Positions 32,860-40,045 of a stretch of 40,045 nt of DNA are shown here, in pieces (the stretch's first letter is position 1; each line of letters starts with the position of its first letter). The stretch covers positions 1 through 40,045 of the forward strand of contig JAFDTY010000007.1 of assembly GCA_019594055.1 (NCBI GenBank), given 5' to 3'. The notes under the pieces were generated by a model, which was not told where the DNA came from, did not search any database, and was given only the letters and a program-made list of their open reading frames with translations. This stretch comes from Candidatus Haladaptatiplasma halalkaliphilum (GTDB lineage Archaea; Thermoplasmatota; Thermoplasmata; Halarchaeoplasmatales; Halarchaeoplasmataceae). The translations under genes and the position numbers were made by a program.

Positions 32860-34028
32860 GGCATCCCGATGTTGTCCAGCACCCTATCACCAATGTCCCT
32901 CTTTCTGCCTTCGTACCATTTGCCGTCCCTGGTTATGTATATACGGTTCAATCCCTTTCTGATATCATCCAAGGAATTTGCCACCACGATGTCAGCCCTT
33001 CCCCTGTCTACCATCTCCTCCGCTTTCTCCACCGCCTCGTCCCTGGTGTCCGCTGCCTTGTAGGCAACCAGCAAGTCCGTCCTGTCCCTGACCGCATGGA
33101 TGAACTTGGGCAAGGGTTCGAGGTCTAATCGGAGAGGTTCCGATGAAGGTATCTTGCTGCCATGCCTCTCCTTAACCCCAAAATCCGAGAGTGCGGCGGG
33201 TACGATCAGTGTGCCCGCCACCCCGTCCGCGAGTTCCATGAGGTCGTCCAGGGTATCGAAGTATTTACACGGTATCCATCCGGGTATATCGTACGACGAG
33301 TTGCCGGACCATATCTCAACATCGGCCCCTCTCCGGTAGGCCCTCCTGGCCAGCTCGATACCGCTCTCTCCCGTCGCCCTGTTAGTTATAACACGCATGG
33401 TATCCAGTGGTTCCTGTGTTCTGCCGGTGACCACTATTATCCTTCGTTTTTCCAGACGCCTGTCCAGTACCCTCACGGCTTCGTCCACTATCTGCTGTAT
33501 CGATGCCACCTTTGCGGTCCCCTCCCCCACGTTGGGGCCCACGAAGGTTATCCCCAGGGATCTGAGCCGTTCCATGTTGTCTATGACCACCGGATGCTGG
33601 TACATGCTCTTGTGCATCGCAGGGACAATGACCACGGGTATACCGGAGCCCATGGAGGTGGTTGCGAAGGTCGTCACCGTGGTGTCGTCTATGCCCATGG
33701 TTATCTTAGAGATGGTGTTCGCCGTCGCCGGTGCGATGAGGTATAGGTCCGCCCTGTCGGGCACCTCGCCACACAATGAGACATGTTCCACCATCCCCGT
33801 TATCTCAGTTATCACGGGGTTACCACTGGCGAATTCAAGTGAGTAGGGGTGTATGATCGTCCGGGCGGCATCCGTCATCACGCAGCATACATCCGCACCT
33901 TCACGGATCAACTCCCGTACGAGTTTAACGCACTCGACGGCGGCGATGCTTCCGGTTACGCCCAGGACTATCCTCTTTCCCCGAAGGTCGGTTCCCTTGG
34001 AACCCTTTATATGATTGGAAGGGTGCAT
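32856..34028 (-). CDS. coaBC: Bifunctional phosphopantothenoylcysteine decarboxylase/synthetase
   Basis: A 390-residue enzyme. The N-terminal flavoprotein half (about 15-190) decarboxylates phosphopantothenoylcysteine: GVTGSIAAVECVKL, the catalytic His region EHVSL, LYLIAPATANTISKI and PAMHKSMYQHP. The C-terminal half joins cysteine to phosphopantothenate: TGRTQEPLDTMRVITNRATG, then ADGVAGTLIVPAAL and VAYKAADTRDEA. It acts in the same pathway as the downstream pantoate kinase. The ATG at 34028 was chosen because a TATA box (34051-34060) lies 28 bases upstream; a GTG at 34049 falls too close to that box. Confidence 0.94.
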   Translation of the reverse strand: MHPSNHIKGSKGTDLRGKRIVLGVTGSIAAVECVKLVRELIREGADVCCVMTDAARTIIHPYSLEFASGNPVITEITGMVEHVSLCGEVPDRADLYLIAPATANTISKITMGIDDTTVTTFATTSMGSGIPVVIVPAMHKSMYQHPVVIDNMERLRSLGITFVGPNVGEGTAKVASIQQIVDEAVRVLDRRLEKRRIIVVTGRTQEPLDTMRVITNRATGESGIELARRAYRRGADVEIWSGNSSYDIPGWIPCKYFDTLDDLMELADGVAGTLIVPAALSDFGVKERHGSKIPSSEPLRLDLEPLPKFIHAVRDRTDLLVAYKAADTRDEAVEKAEEMVDRGRADIVVANSLDDIRKGLNRIYITRDGKWYEGRKRDIGDRVLDNIGMP

Positions 34029-34050
34029 GTAACGAGATTTGCACAGCACG

Positions 34051-34060
34051 TTAATATATT
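34051..34060 (-). promoter_or_regulatory. TATA box of the coaBC-pantoate kinase operon
   Basis: AATATATTAA centred 28 bases before the ATG at 34028, which indicates a leaderless transcript and rules against the GTG at 34049. Confidence 0.5.
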
Positions 34061-34068
34061 TTCCCGCT

Positions 34069-34611
34069 TCATTCGTATAGATACAGTGTTATCTCCACCC
34101 TACCGTCCAGCCCCTCTTCCCACCATGACGACGATGTTACCGCGCCCCCCATCCTGTTCAGCATCTCGCCTACACCATCAATCAGTCCGTGCCTGCCGAT
34201 GATGAGGTCCGGGGCATTGTCGGATGAAGCCCTCAGGACCCAGTTGTAACGAAAATGCCGGTTCGCCAAGATCCGTATGTCCCTGTGGTATGAAAAATTC
34301 TCCCGGGGTACGCCCCGCCCCTCCAGGTAAACCTGTTCCAACAGCAGTATGCGAACGCTGATGTCCCTGCGGACAACCACGTTTCCGTCCACACCGGTAT
34401 AATCCGTTTCTTCCACAGTGGCTCCCAGGAGGGCCTTACGTGCCTCGTGGCAGTACGTCGAAAAGTTTTTCCGTGAGGTAAAATCATCACTCGGATAGCT
34501 GGAGTATGCGGAGATGATGGAAGAAGCCACTATCAGGAAGACGAAGAATAGGGCCGCATCGTAAAGGGTGAACACTCCACGCCCATCCCCCTTCACGGAT
34601 TCAACCTCCAT
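34069..34611 (-). CDS. Pilin-like single-pass membrane protein, second of a pair
   Basis: A 180-residue protein with a short polar N-terminus (MEVESVKGDGRG) followed by one hydrophobic helix (LYDAALFFVFLIVASSIISAY) and a beta-rich outward domain with polar and aromatic residues. The arrangement resembles archaeal type-IV-pilin-like or TadE-like surface proteins, but a clear class III cleavage site is not obvious. It overlaps the upstream, similar gene by 19 bases, so they form a pair. No pilus ATPase or membrane platform is nearby. The function is unknown; they may assemble with machinery encoded elsewhere. Confidence 0.62.
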   Translation of the reverse strand: MEVESVKGDGRGVFTLYDAALFFVFLIVASSIISAYSSYPSDDFTSRKNFSTYCHEARKALLGATVEETDYTGVDGNVVVRRDISVRILLLEQVYLEGRGVPRENFSYHRDIRILANRHFRYNWVLRASSDNAPDLIIGRHGLIDGVGEMLNRMGGAVTSSSWWEEGLDGRVEITLYLYE

Positions 34612-35066
34612 ATGTAAAACGTGAGCCTTGCAAGGTGTGCCCTCCCCGTACCTTCGGTTATCAGTACAGAAGTGCTCTTGGCGAAGACATCTCTTTGAGA
34701 TGGCATCTTATCGGTCTCGAATGAGGTCGAATAGCCGTTGGCGTAGCCACTGTCGTCCTGGAAGTCGATGCGGTAGTGGAATCCCAGAGCCTCCGGGGGA
34801 TAGAGTTCCATCACATCGCTCTGGTTAAGGTTTCGAAGTGCTTCTCCCAGATATACTCCGGGGGATGAGGTCAGAACGGAGTTGGTATTGAATTCCTTGG
34901 CGAAACTGTCAAGACGGCGAGCCATATCCTCGGAGCCCCTTCTATCAAGGTAGGACCCGTGAGCACTGTAAAGGCTGAATGTGAATATGGAAAGGCCTAT
35001 GATTATGGCCAACAGTGCGGGTATGTCCGCGAAGAAGCCCGCCACTCCGTCTCTTCTCCATTTCAT
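34593..35066 (-). CDS. Pilin-like single-pass membrane protein, first of a pair
   Basis: A 157-residue protein with a basic start (MKWRRDGVAGFFAD) and a single hydrophobic helix (IPALLAIIIGLSIFTFSLYS), then a helical neck (DRRGSEDMARRLDSFAKEF) and a beta-rich end. The charged-then-hydrophobic N-terminus is like archaeal pilin-like proteins and minor pseudopilins. It lies head to tail with its partner gene, overlapping by 19 bases. UppP precedes it on the same strand, 35 bases away, so transcription may continue from there. Confidence 0.62.
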   Translation of the reverse strand: MKWRRDGVAGFFADIPALLAIIIGLSIFTFSLYSAHGSYLDRRGSEDMARRLDSFAKEFNTNSVLTSSPGVYLGEALRNLNQSDVMELYPPEALGFHYRIDFQDDSGYANGYSTSFETDKMPSQRDVFAKSTSVLITEGTGRAHLARLTFYIWRLNP

Positions 35067-35101
35067 CTACCAAGGTGAAAGATAGACGGTATATAATCCT
35101 T

Positions 35102-35908
35102 TCACCCTACCATGAACAAAAGTATCAGGCCCAGGGCTCCGCAGTAGATCGCAAAGTAGTGAAACCATCCCTTTTCCACCACCTTAAGAAGAGCCTTTAT
35201 GGTGAAGTATCCCACCACCATCGCCGTTATGACTCCCACCGTAAGCGGCAGCAGCTCCTCACCCCCTGATAGGTGCCGTGCCTTCAGCAATCCCGAGCCC
35301 AGTATGGCAGGCAAGAAAAGCAAGAAGGAATAGCGCACTGCCACCTGCCGGTTAATTCCCCGGAGTATGCCTCCCGAGATGGTGGATCCGCTGCGTGAGA
35401 TACCCGGAATGGTGGCTATTCCCTGGAGGGTTCCCACCACCAGGGCGTCGAGGGAGTTAAGGTCCCTGGTCCCTCGTGTGCCTCTTCTATTCCTGCACAT
35501 GGCAAGTAATACCGATGTGACCAGAAGGGCTATACCCACGGTGCGAGGTTCGCTGAGCACTCCTTCGTAATAGTGTGACACTATCAAACCTATGATGCCC
35601 GTGGGTATGCAGGCGAGTATGATCAGTACCCCCAGGCGTCGTTCGGGAGTGGTGGTGAAGGCCTTGATGCCCACGGATGGCAGGTCGTCAAGGGCGTTCA
35701 CGAATACCGTGATCACTGTGATAACCTCCTTACGGAATATGAGCAGCACGACCGCTGCACTGCCGAAGTGAAGGAACACGTCGAAGGCGAGGGAAGGCTC
35801 CAAGCCCAGAAAGTGTTTACCCAGTACAAGGTGGCCCGAGCTGCTTACCGGTAACCACTCGGTGATACCCTGAATAATTCCAAGGACTACCGCCTGCCAT
35901 AGGTTCAT
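35102..35908 (-). CDS. uppP: Undecaprenyl-diphosphatase-family polyprenyl diphosphatase
   Basis: A 268-residue membrane protein of the BacA/UppP family, which removes a phosphate from polyprenyl diphosphate so that the lipid carrier can be reused. The (E/Q)xxxE motif is QGITE (13-17), followed by WLPVSSSGHL; the second active-site motif is GISRSGSTISGG. About eight hydrophobic segments are seen. The ATG at 35908 was chosen because it gives the family N-terminus and lies 25 bases from a TATA-like AAGTATTATG; a longer ATG at 35953, adjacent to the upstream stop, is possible if translation is coupled. It pairs functionally with uppS at 24376-25158. Confidence 0.93.
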   Translation of the reverse strand: MNLWQAVVLGIIQGITEWLPVSSSGHLVLGKHFLGLEPSLAFDVFLHFGSAAVVLLIFRKEVITVITVFVNALDDLPSVGIKAFTTTPERRLGVLIILACIPTGIIGLIVSHYYEGVLSEPRTVGIALLVTSVLLAMCRNRRGTRGTRDLNSLDALVVGTLQGIATIPGISRSGSTISGGILRGINRQVAVRYSFLLFLPAILGSGLLKARHLSGGEELLPLTVGVITAMVVGYFTIKALLKVVEKGWFHYFAIYCGALGLILLFMVG

Positions 35909-35928
35909 GGAATCGTATCGACCTACCC

Positions 35929-35938
35929 ATAATACTTT
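35929..35938 (-). promoter_or_regulatory. TATA-like box of uppP
   Basis: AAGTATTATG on the reverse strand, 25 bases before the ATG at 35908. Confidence 0.35.
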
Positions 35939-35953
35939 TTTCGGTGTTTTCAT

Positions 35954-36865
35954 TCAGTAGGCCTCGTATATACCGGCGTGAAAAATGAGGTCGTCCGGCC
36001 ACCTTTCGTCGCCGAATTCCTTGAGCATCACCTTGCCCCAGTTATCGGAACAGATGGTGTAACCCATTTCTTCAAGCAGAGGGTAGTGTTGGGGATTGAT
36101 GTAATAGAACACTATATGTTCGCAGCGGGCGGAAGCCTCCAGGGCACATATAATGTCCCTTAATGCCTCCACGCTCTCACCGGCGATCTCACCGCAATCG
36201 AGTTGTTTTCTCCGGTTCCTGTACATGACGTACCCTATGGGTTCACGGCCATCATATACGGTTATGACGTTGCCGTTATCCGGCCATCCCCGGGCCTCCG
36301 CCATCCCCCAGTAATCTTCCTCCCTGATCACAAGCCCGTGTAGTTCTTTAACGCTTTCCATGTAGAGCGAACGCAGGTATTCAGGGTCCGGCTTGCCCAT
36401 GAATTCCAGCCTTGTATTCACCGGCGAAACCTTCTTTAAAGCCGTCGGAAAGGAGTGAATTTCCCTGTAGCCCAGTTTTCGGTACAGCTCGTAAGCAACC
36501 AGGGAACCCGAGGTCATGAGTAATGAAAAGGGTACCCCTTCTTCCATCATACGGTGATGCGCCTCCTCCATCAGCTTACGGGCGACCCCCTTCCTAGAGG
36601 CGGAAGGTCTGGTGCATACGTTCCGTATCCCACCCACCCTCACCACACCGTGAGGGGTTTTCAGCCTTGGGTAGAGTACACCGACGGTGCCCATTAGCCT
36701 TCCATCCTCCACTGCATACAGTTCACCACCCCAATGGGGTAATCTGGAGTCCGCCTCCATCATACCCTTGACGTGGGCCCTTGAGTAAGTGTGGTCGAAG
36801 CATGCAAGGGTGAGTTCTGACATATCACCGTCATGGATATCCTCGTAGGTGACTATGTTCATCAT
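35954..36865 (-). CDS. GNAT-family N-acetyltransferase
   Basis: A 303-residue acetyltransferase of the two-domain Eis-like type. The first GNAT domain carries the acetyl-CoA loop RKGVARKLMEEA (91-102) after VRVGGIRNVCTRP, and AYELYRKLGYREI; the second half has GREPIGYVMYRNR and FYYINPQHYPLLEEMGY. It transfers an acetyl group to an unknown amine. The start was set at ATG 36865, because the 111-base longer frame would overlap the divergent DUF362 gene and has no homologous look; ATG at 36862 is an alternative. uppP begins directly after its stop, so the two may be cotranscribed. Confidence 0.85.
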   Translation of the reverse strand: MMNIVTYEDIHDGDMSELTLACFDHTYSRAHVKGMMEADSRLPHWGGELYAVEDGRLMGTVGVLYPRLKTPHGVVRVGGIRNVCTRPSASRKGVARKLMEEAHHRMMEEGVPFSLLMTSGSLVAYELYRKLGYREIHSFPTALKKVSPVNTRLEFMGKPDPEYLRSLYMESVKELHGLVIREEDYWGMAEARGWPDNGNVITVYDGREPIGYVMYRNRRKQLDCGEIAGESVEALRDIICALEASARCEHIVFYYINPQHYPLLEEMGYTICSDNWGKVMLKEFGDERWPDDLIFHAGIYEAY

Positions 36866-36945
36866 AGTGGGGTGAAGGAGCCGAAGGGTAAAAGGGTTTA
36901 TGGTGGGCCGTAAACTTATTATCGCCCCTCCGGGGATATTCCCGT

Positions 36946-38031
36946 ATGTCCAAGGTCTATTTCGCCGGCCTGTCATCCTCCACCAAGGAGGATAATTTTT
37001 TGCAAAGGATAGAGAGACTTTTCAGGTATGCGGGAGAGGGTACTGAGTATGACGGCGGTCTTGTGGCGATCAAATTGCATTTCGGTGAACTGGGTATCGA
37101 TACCTACATGAGACCCGTGAGAGTTCGCCCCATCGTGGAGGCGGTAAAAAAGGCAGGTGGCAAACCCTTCCTTGCGGATTCAAACACACTATACAGGGGG
37201 AGCAGGGGGAACTCCGTGGACCATCACATCACCGCGGCTCGCAACGGCTGGCTCATGCCAGTGGTCGACGCACCCGTGATAATCGCCGACGGTCTTCACG
37301 GTAATGATTTCCGCACTCAAAAGATAGACGGAAAGCACTTCAAGGAGGTCAAGATAGCCTCCGGGTTTTACCACGCCGATGCCATAGTCGGTGTGACCCA
37401 TTTCAAAGGTCACGACATGACCGGGTTCGGAGGTACCCTGAAGAATCTCGGGATGGGGTGCGCATCCAGGGCCGGTAAGTTGATGATGCACTTCGATGTA
37501 AAACCCGTGGTCGATAGGGACAAGTGCGTAGCCTGCGGCAGGTGCGCAACTTGGTGCCCCGCCGATGCCATCGAGGTAAAGGAGTACGCAAGTATCGATC
37601 TCAGCAGATGCGTGGGCTGCGGCGAGTGCAGGATAGTATGCCACCTGGGTGCGGTGAAGGTGAAGGACTACTCCGGTAACGATGATATGCAGGAGAAGAT
37701 CGCCGAGTTCGCCCACGGTACTATGATGGGAAAGTACGAGAAGTCACTATTCTACAATTTCGTCTTGGACGTAACACCGGAATGCGACTGCCCTCCCTGG
37801 CGTAAGGGACCCCTTGTGGCTGATATCGGTGTGCTGGCATCCCGGGACCCCGTGGCAGTTGACCAGGCGGCCTTCGACCTTGTGAAGGATGCCAAGGGGA
37901 CGGAGCACGAATCAGGCATGGACAAGTTCTGTGCGGTACATAAGGTGGACGGAGAGGTCCAGCTGGTACATGGGGAGAGATTGGGGATGGGCGAGAGAAG
38001 GTACGAGCTGGTGGACATAACAAAGGAATGA
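36946..38031 (+). CDS. DUF362 protein with two 4Fe-4S clusters
   Basis: A 361-residue protein. The DUF362 domain is split around a ferredoxin insert: residues 1-185 (AIKLHFGELG, FLADSNTLYRG, ITAARNGW, IVGVTHFKGHDMTGFGG) and 240-361 (VLASRDPVAVDQAAFDLV). The insert has two clusters (Cys194/197/200/204 and Cys222/225/228/232). Proteins of this type are common in anaerobic archaea and bacteria; their role in electron transfer is unclear. It is cytoplasmic by sequence. The TATA-like AACTTATTATC lies about 28 bases before the ATG. Its TGA abuts the stop of the convergent membrane-protein gene. Confidence 0.93.
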   Translation: MSKVYFAGLSSSTKEDNFLQRIERLFRYAGEGTEYDGGLVAIKLHFGELGIDTYMRPVRVRPIVEAVKKAGGKPFLADSNTLYRGSRGNSVDHHITAARNGWLMPVVDAPVIIADGLHGNDFRTQKIDGKHFKEVKIASGFYHADAIVGVTHFKGHDMTGFGGTLKNLGMGCASRAGKLMMHFDVKPVVDRDKCVACGRCATWCPADAIEVKEYASIDLSRCVGCGECRIVCHLGAVKVKDYSGNDDMQEKIAEFAHGTMMGKYEKSLFYNFVLDVTPECDCPPWRKGPLVADIGVLASRDPVAVDQAAFDLVKDAKGTEHESGMDKFCAVHKVDGEVQLVHGERLGMGERRYELVDITKE

Positions 38032-38403
38032 TCACCAGTACCTGAATTGTTTCTTGGATGCCAAAAGGTAGAACAGTGCGAATAATCCCGCCAGGAAGAT
38101 GATGTAATGACCGTTGAGCAGGTCGAAGAGCATACCTATGGATATGATGAAGAATGCACCGCCCCAGGCTGTTCTCTTCATCATGAACACACCCACGGCA
38201 ACACCCAGTTTGGAAACACCCAGTAAAAAGTATATGCTGCCGAGAACAAGGGGACTCAAGGCCGTTATCATGGGATCGTCATCCATCTCCGGTAGGTCAT
38301 TGCCTTCCATGTAATTTAATGCCGTGATGAATGACATCAGGGCTAGCAACAGTATGTAGATACCGAGAATGGTAATGCCGAGGGGTCTCTTCTTCCGGCC
38401 CAT
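38032..38403 (-). CDS. Small four-helix membrane protein of unknown function
   Basis: A 123-residue hydrophobic protein with about four membrane segments: LGITILGIYILLLALMSFI, LVLGSIYFLLGVSKLGVAVG, AWGGAFFIISIGMLFDLL and IIFLAGLFALFYLLA, ending in basic SKKQFRYW. The first and second hairpins are separated by an acidic outside loop (EGNDLPEMDDDP). I do not recognise the family; similar small proteins are common in archaeal and bacterial membranes. The start ATG at 38403 has a TATA box 25 bases upstream. Its stop touches that of the DUF362 gene. Confidence 0.75.
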   Translation of the reverse strand: MGRKKRPLGITILGIYILLLALMSFITALNYMEGNDLPEMDDDPMITALSPLVLGSIYFLLGVSKLGVAVGVFMMKRTAWGGAFFIISIGMLFDLLNGHYIIFLAGLFALFYLLASKKQFRYW

Positions 38404-38423
38404 TGTACACGCTATAAATAGGA

Positions 38424-38433
38424 TTTAATTATA
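38424..38433 (-). promoter_or_regulatory. TATA box of the small membrane protein gene
   Basis: TATAATTAAA on the reverse strand, 25 bases before the ATG at 38403. A second AT-rich box (TATTTATA, 38413-38420) is closer than normal and less likely. Confidence 0.45.
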
Positions 38434-38507
38434 CTTTTCCGAATCCCGATTAGTTTTTTTCGGGATATGGTCACACCTTTCCACGTGACTTAATACGTAC
38501 GCAAGAT

Positions 38508-40045
38508 TTAACCTTTTTTCTTTGCGTACACAACGGCTGCAACGATAGCGCTGATGGCTAAGGCTGCGAACAGGAACCCGGGTGTCTCCGGTTCCTCCCG
38601 TACGATAACCCGTACCGATTCGGGACCGAACTCCATGAGGTACGTACCCGGTTCTTCGAGTTCTAAGGTACGTTCGTGGCTCGCAGTCTCTCCCGCGGGT
38701 ACCTCCAGCGTGTACCTCACCGCACCGTTAACGTAAACATGTTCGCTACCTGCCTGGCCACCGGTGTTCTCCGCGCTTATGTATACGGTCACGGTCAGCG
38801 GTTTTTTACCGGAGGTAGGCGATACGCTCAACTCGTGGTTGATCATGACCGGATCTTCAGGTGGTAGCTCGCCCGTGGCCGTTACGGCCTCGGTTTGGCC
38901 GCCCCAGAAGAGCAGGTATCCGCCCGTCTCGAAGGTGTGGGCGAATGTTTCCGTCACCGTTTCGTTTCCGGGCACCTCGACTTCGTAGATATCCACGCCG
39001 TTGATTTTAACCCGGTCACTGGTAGCGTTCTCGCCGATGTTGGTGACGCTAACGGTGATATTTACCTGTAGAGGCGCTTCGCCACTTGTGGTGCTTACGG
39101 TAAGAGAGTAATCCTCGAGCCCCTCCGGTGGTACATACGCATCCACTACCACCGTCTGTGTCCTTTCACCCCATCTAAGGGTATGGGTACCTGCGAACAG
39201 TGTATACATAAATTCTTCTTGGTGTCCCACCGTCTCTGGGGGTACGGTTATGGTTTTTACCGCTATACCGTTTATATTCACGGTATCATTCACTGCTACC
39301 GTCAGCGGGTTGTCCGCACTCACATCAACGGCGATGGTAAGAGGTTCCTGCCCGAAGTTCGGACTTATCGTCAAACGGTAATTATCCAACGGATAGTCTC
39401 GCTCCAGAAGAACGAATTTAGCACTGCTCCTTGCGGGTTTGCGTAACTGGTCCTCCAAATAGGATTCGAATTCAACCGTGTATATCTCTCCCGGTTTCCA
39501 GTCCTCGGTGAAACCGCCGGGTATGACGGTTTCGAGGTAAGAAGCGCCTGCTCTTAACTCGAGCGTCAGATCGGTACTGTATAGCTCATGCCCGGTTTCG
39601 TTGCGGACAGTTACAGTGGATACGTAAGCGTCCCTTTCCACATCTATATTCCTTATCCGCCTGACGGGATGCTCCTCGAACACCCTTGCCCGCACACCGA
39701 CAGCCAGCTCATCGCCTGCGACGACGGTGGACGGTACGTTCGCCGTACCGTGTCGTAGGTTGCTTACGATCAGTGCGTTCCTCCAATGATCGTCTGGGAA
39801 CGGATAACCGTCTTCCTCCGTATGCCTCTCATACTCGACTACCAGATTGCCCCTATCGTAATTTACTATCTTGAAGGGACCCTGGGTGATCCATGACATC
39901 CCGTAGGTGTCCTGCCATGCGGTTATGGCCTGTATCTCTGCGGTGTGTTCCGCCGGCGTTATGGGTGTCGGCCCGTGGTTCAGGTACGGGGGTATCTTGG
40001 CGGGAAGAGCTCCCAGGCCGGCAAGGTTGCGCAGGGTGTTCCTTA
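38508..40045 (-). CDS. Solute-binding protein (family 5) with Ig-like repeats and PGF-CTERM-like anchor, 5' end beyond the window
   Basis: The reverse strand is open from the right edge to the stop at 38508 (511 residues seen, first residues missing). The visible start (YGMSWITQGPFKIVNYD, then GYPFPDDHWRN) matches the C-terminal end of ABC-type peptide/solute-binding proteins of family 5. About 115 residues of beta-rich sequence follow, then three Ig/CARDB-like domains of about 85-90 residues with the cores SPTSGKKPLTVTV and VPAGETASHERTLEL. The end is ETPGF plus a hydrophobic helix and AKKKG, as in PGF-CTERM proteins, which archaeosortase A cleaves and links to lipid. It would capture peptides or other nutrients at the cell surface; the permease genes may lie beyond the window. 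An ATG at 39899 is internal to the gene, not its start. Confidence 0.85.
   Translation of the reverse strand, partial: RNTLRNLAGLGALPAKIPPYLNHGPTPITPAEHTAEIQAITAWQDTYGMSWITQGPFKIVNYDRGNLVVEYERHTEEDGYPFPDDHWRNALIVSNLRHGTANVPSTVVAGDELAVGVRARVFEEHPVRRIRNIDVERDAYVSTVTVRNETGHELYSTDLTLELRAGASYLETVIPGGFTEDWKPGEIYTVEFESYLEDQLRKPARSSAKFVLLERDYPLDNYRLTISPNFGQEPLTIAVDVSADNPLTVAVNDTVNINGIAVKTITVPPETVGHQEEFMYTLFAGTHTLRWGERTQTVVVDAYVPPEGLEDYSLTVSTTSGEAPLQVNITVSVTNIGENATSDRVKINGVDIYEVEVPGNETVTETFAHTFETGGYLLFWGGQTEAVTATGELPPEDPVMINHELSVSPTSGKKPLTVTVYISAENTGGQAGSEHVYVNGAVRYTLEVPAGETASHERTLELEEPGTYLMEFGPESVRVIVREEPETPGFLFAALAISAIVAAVVYAKKKG

Noticed and set aside
36866-36976. Longer N-terminus of the acetyltransferase
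   Set aside because: It would overlap the divergent DUF362 gene and its promoter; the ATG pair at 36865/36862 fits the GNAT start.

Overview
The window reads as archaeal chromosome, most likely Thermoplasmata or a close euryarchaeal relative. The evidence is a HerA-type ATPase, a DUF357 protein, pantoate kinase next to CoaBC (the archaeal CoA route), a four-subunit 2-oxoacid:ferredoxin oxidoreductase, a PGF-CTERM-like surface anchor, archaeal lipoproteins, and a heliorhodopsin of the kind known from Thermoplasmatales. Many genes have an AT-rich TATA-like box 24-30 bases before the first ATG, as expected for leaderless archaeal transcripts; internal operon genes start in ATGA overlaps or after Shine-Dalgarno sequences. 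No rRNA, tRNA, CRISPR array or complete insertion sequence was found.

Layout. 1-3403: a HEAT-repeat protein cut by the left edge, diverging from a dCTP deaminase/dUTPase-family protein and histidine ammonia-lyase. 3495-4579: a small beta-rich protein, a RelE/ParE-like protein and a gene-poor stretch with inverted repeats. 4580-14629: three large exported proteins, namely a subtilisin-family protease, a NosD-type beta-helix protein with six Ig-like domains, and an eight-blade PQQ-type propeller; the last two have C-terminal membrane anchors. 14830-21418: a tightly overlapping five-gene operon encoding a YkoEDC-type ECF transporter with two extracytoplasmic proteins. 21381-25158: a kinase-like protein, a lipoprotein, a heliorhodopsin diverging from a nitrilase-family amidohydrolase, and UppS. 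25217-29652: an operon of an SLC13 transporter and korDABC. 29856-38403: an Mth938-like protein, HerA with DUF357, coaBC with pantoate kinase, two pilin-like membrane proteins, UppP, a GNAT acetyltransferase, a DUF362 iron-sulfur protein and a small membrane protein. 38508-40045: the C-terminal part of a solute-binding protein with Ig-like repeats and a PGF-CTERM-like tail, cut by the right edge.

The best candidate for an undescribed system is 14830-21418. A domain that resembles the sulfite-oxidase molybdopterin-binding fold by eye occurs six times: four times in a membrane-anchored protein, once at the end of a lipoprotein metallophosphoesterase, and once fused to the transporter S component. 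This suggests a surface capture, dephosphorylation and uptake pathway for a cofactor-like molecule. The fold assignment and the substrate are inferences.

The lifestyle suggested is a heterotroph using external protein and organic acids: secreted protease, solute-binding protein, histidine degradation, dicarboxylate uptake coupled to ferredoxin-dependent 2-oxoacid oxidation, plus a light-sensing rhodopsin and polyprenyl-phosphate lipid metabolism (UppS, UppP).
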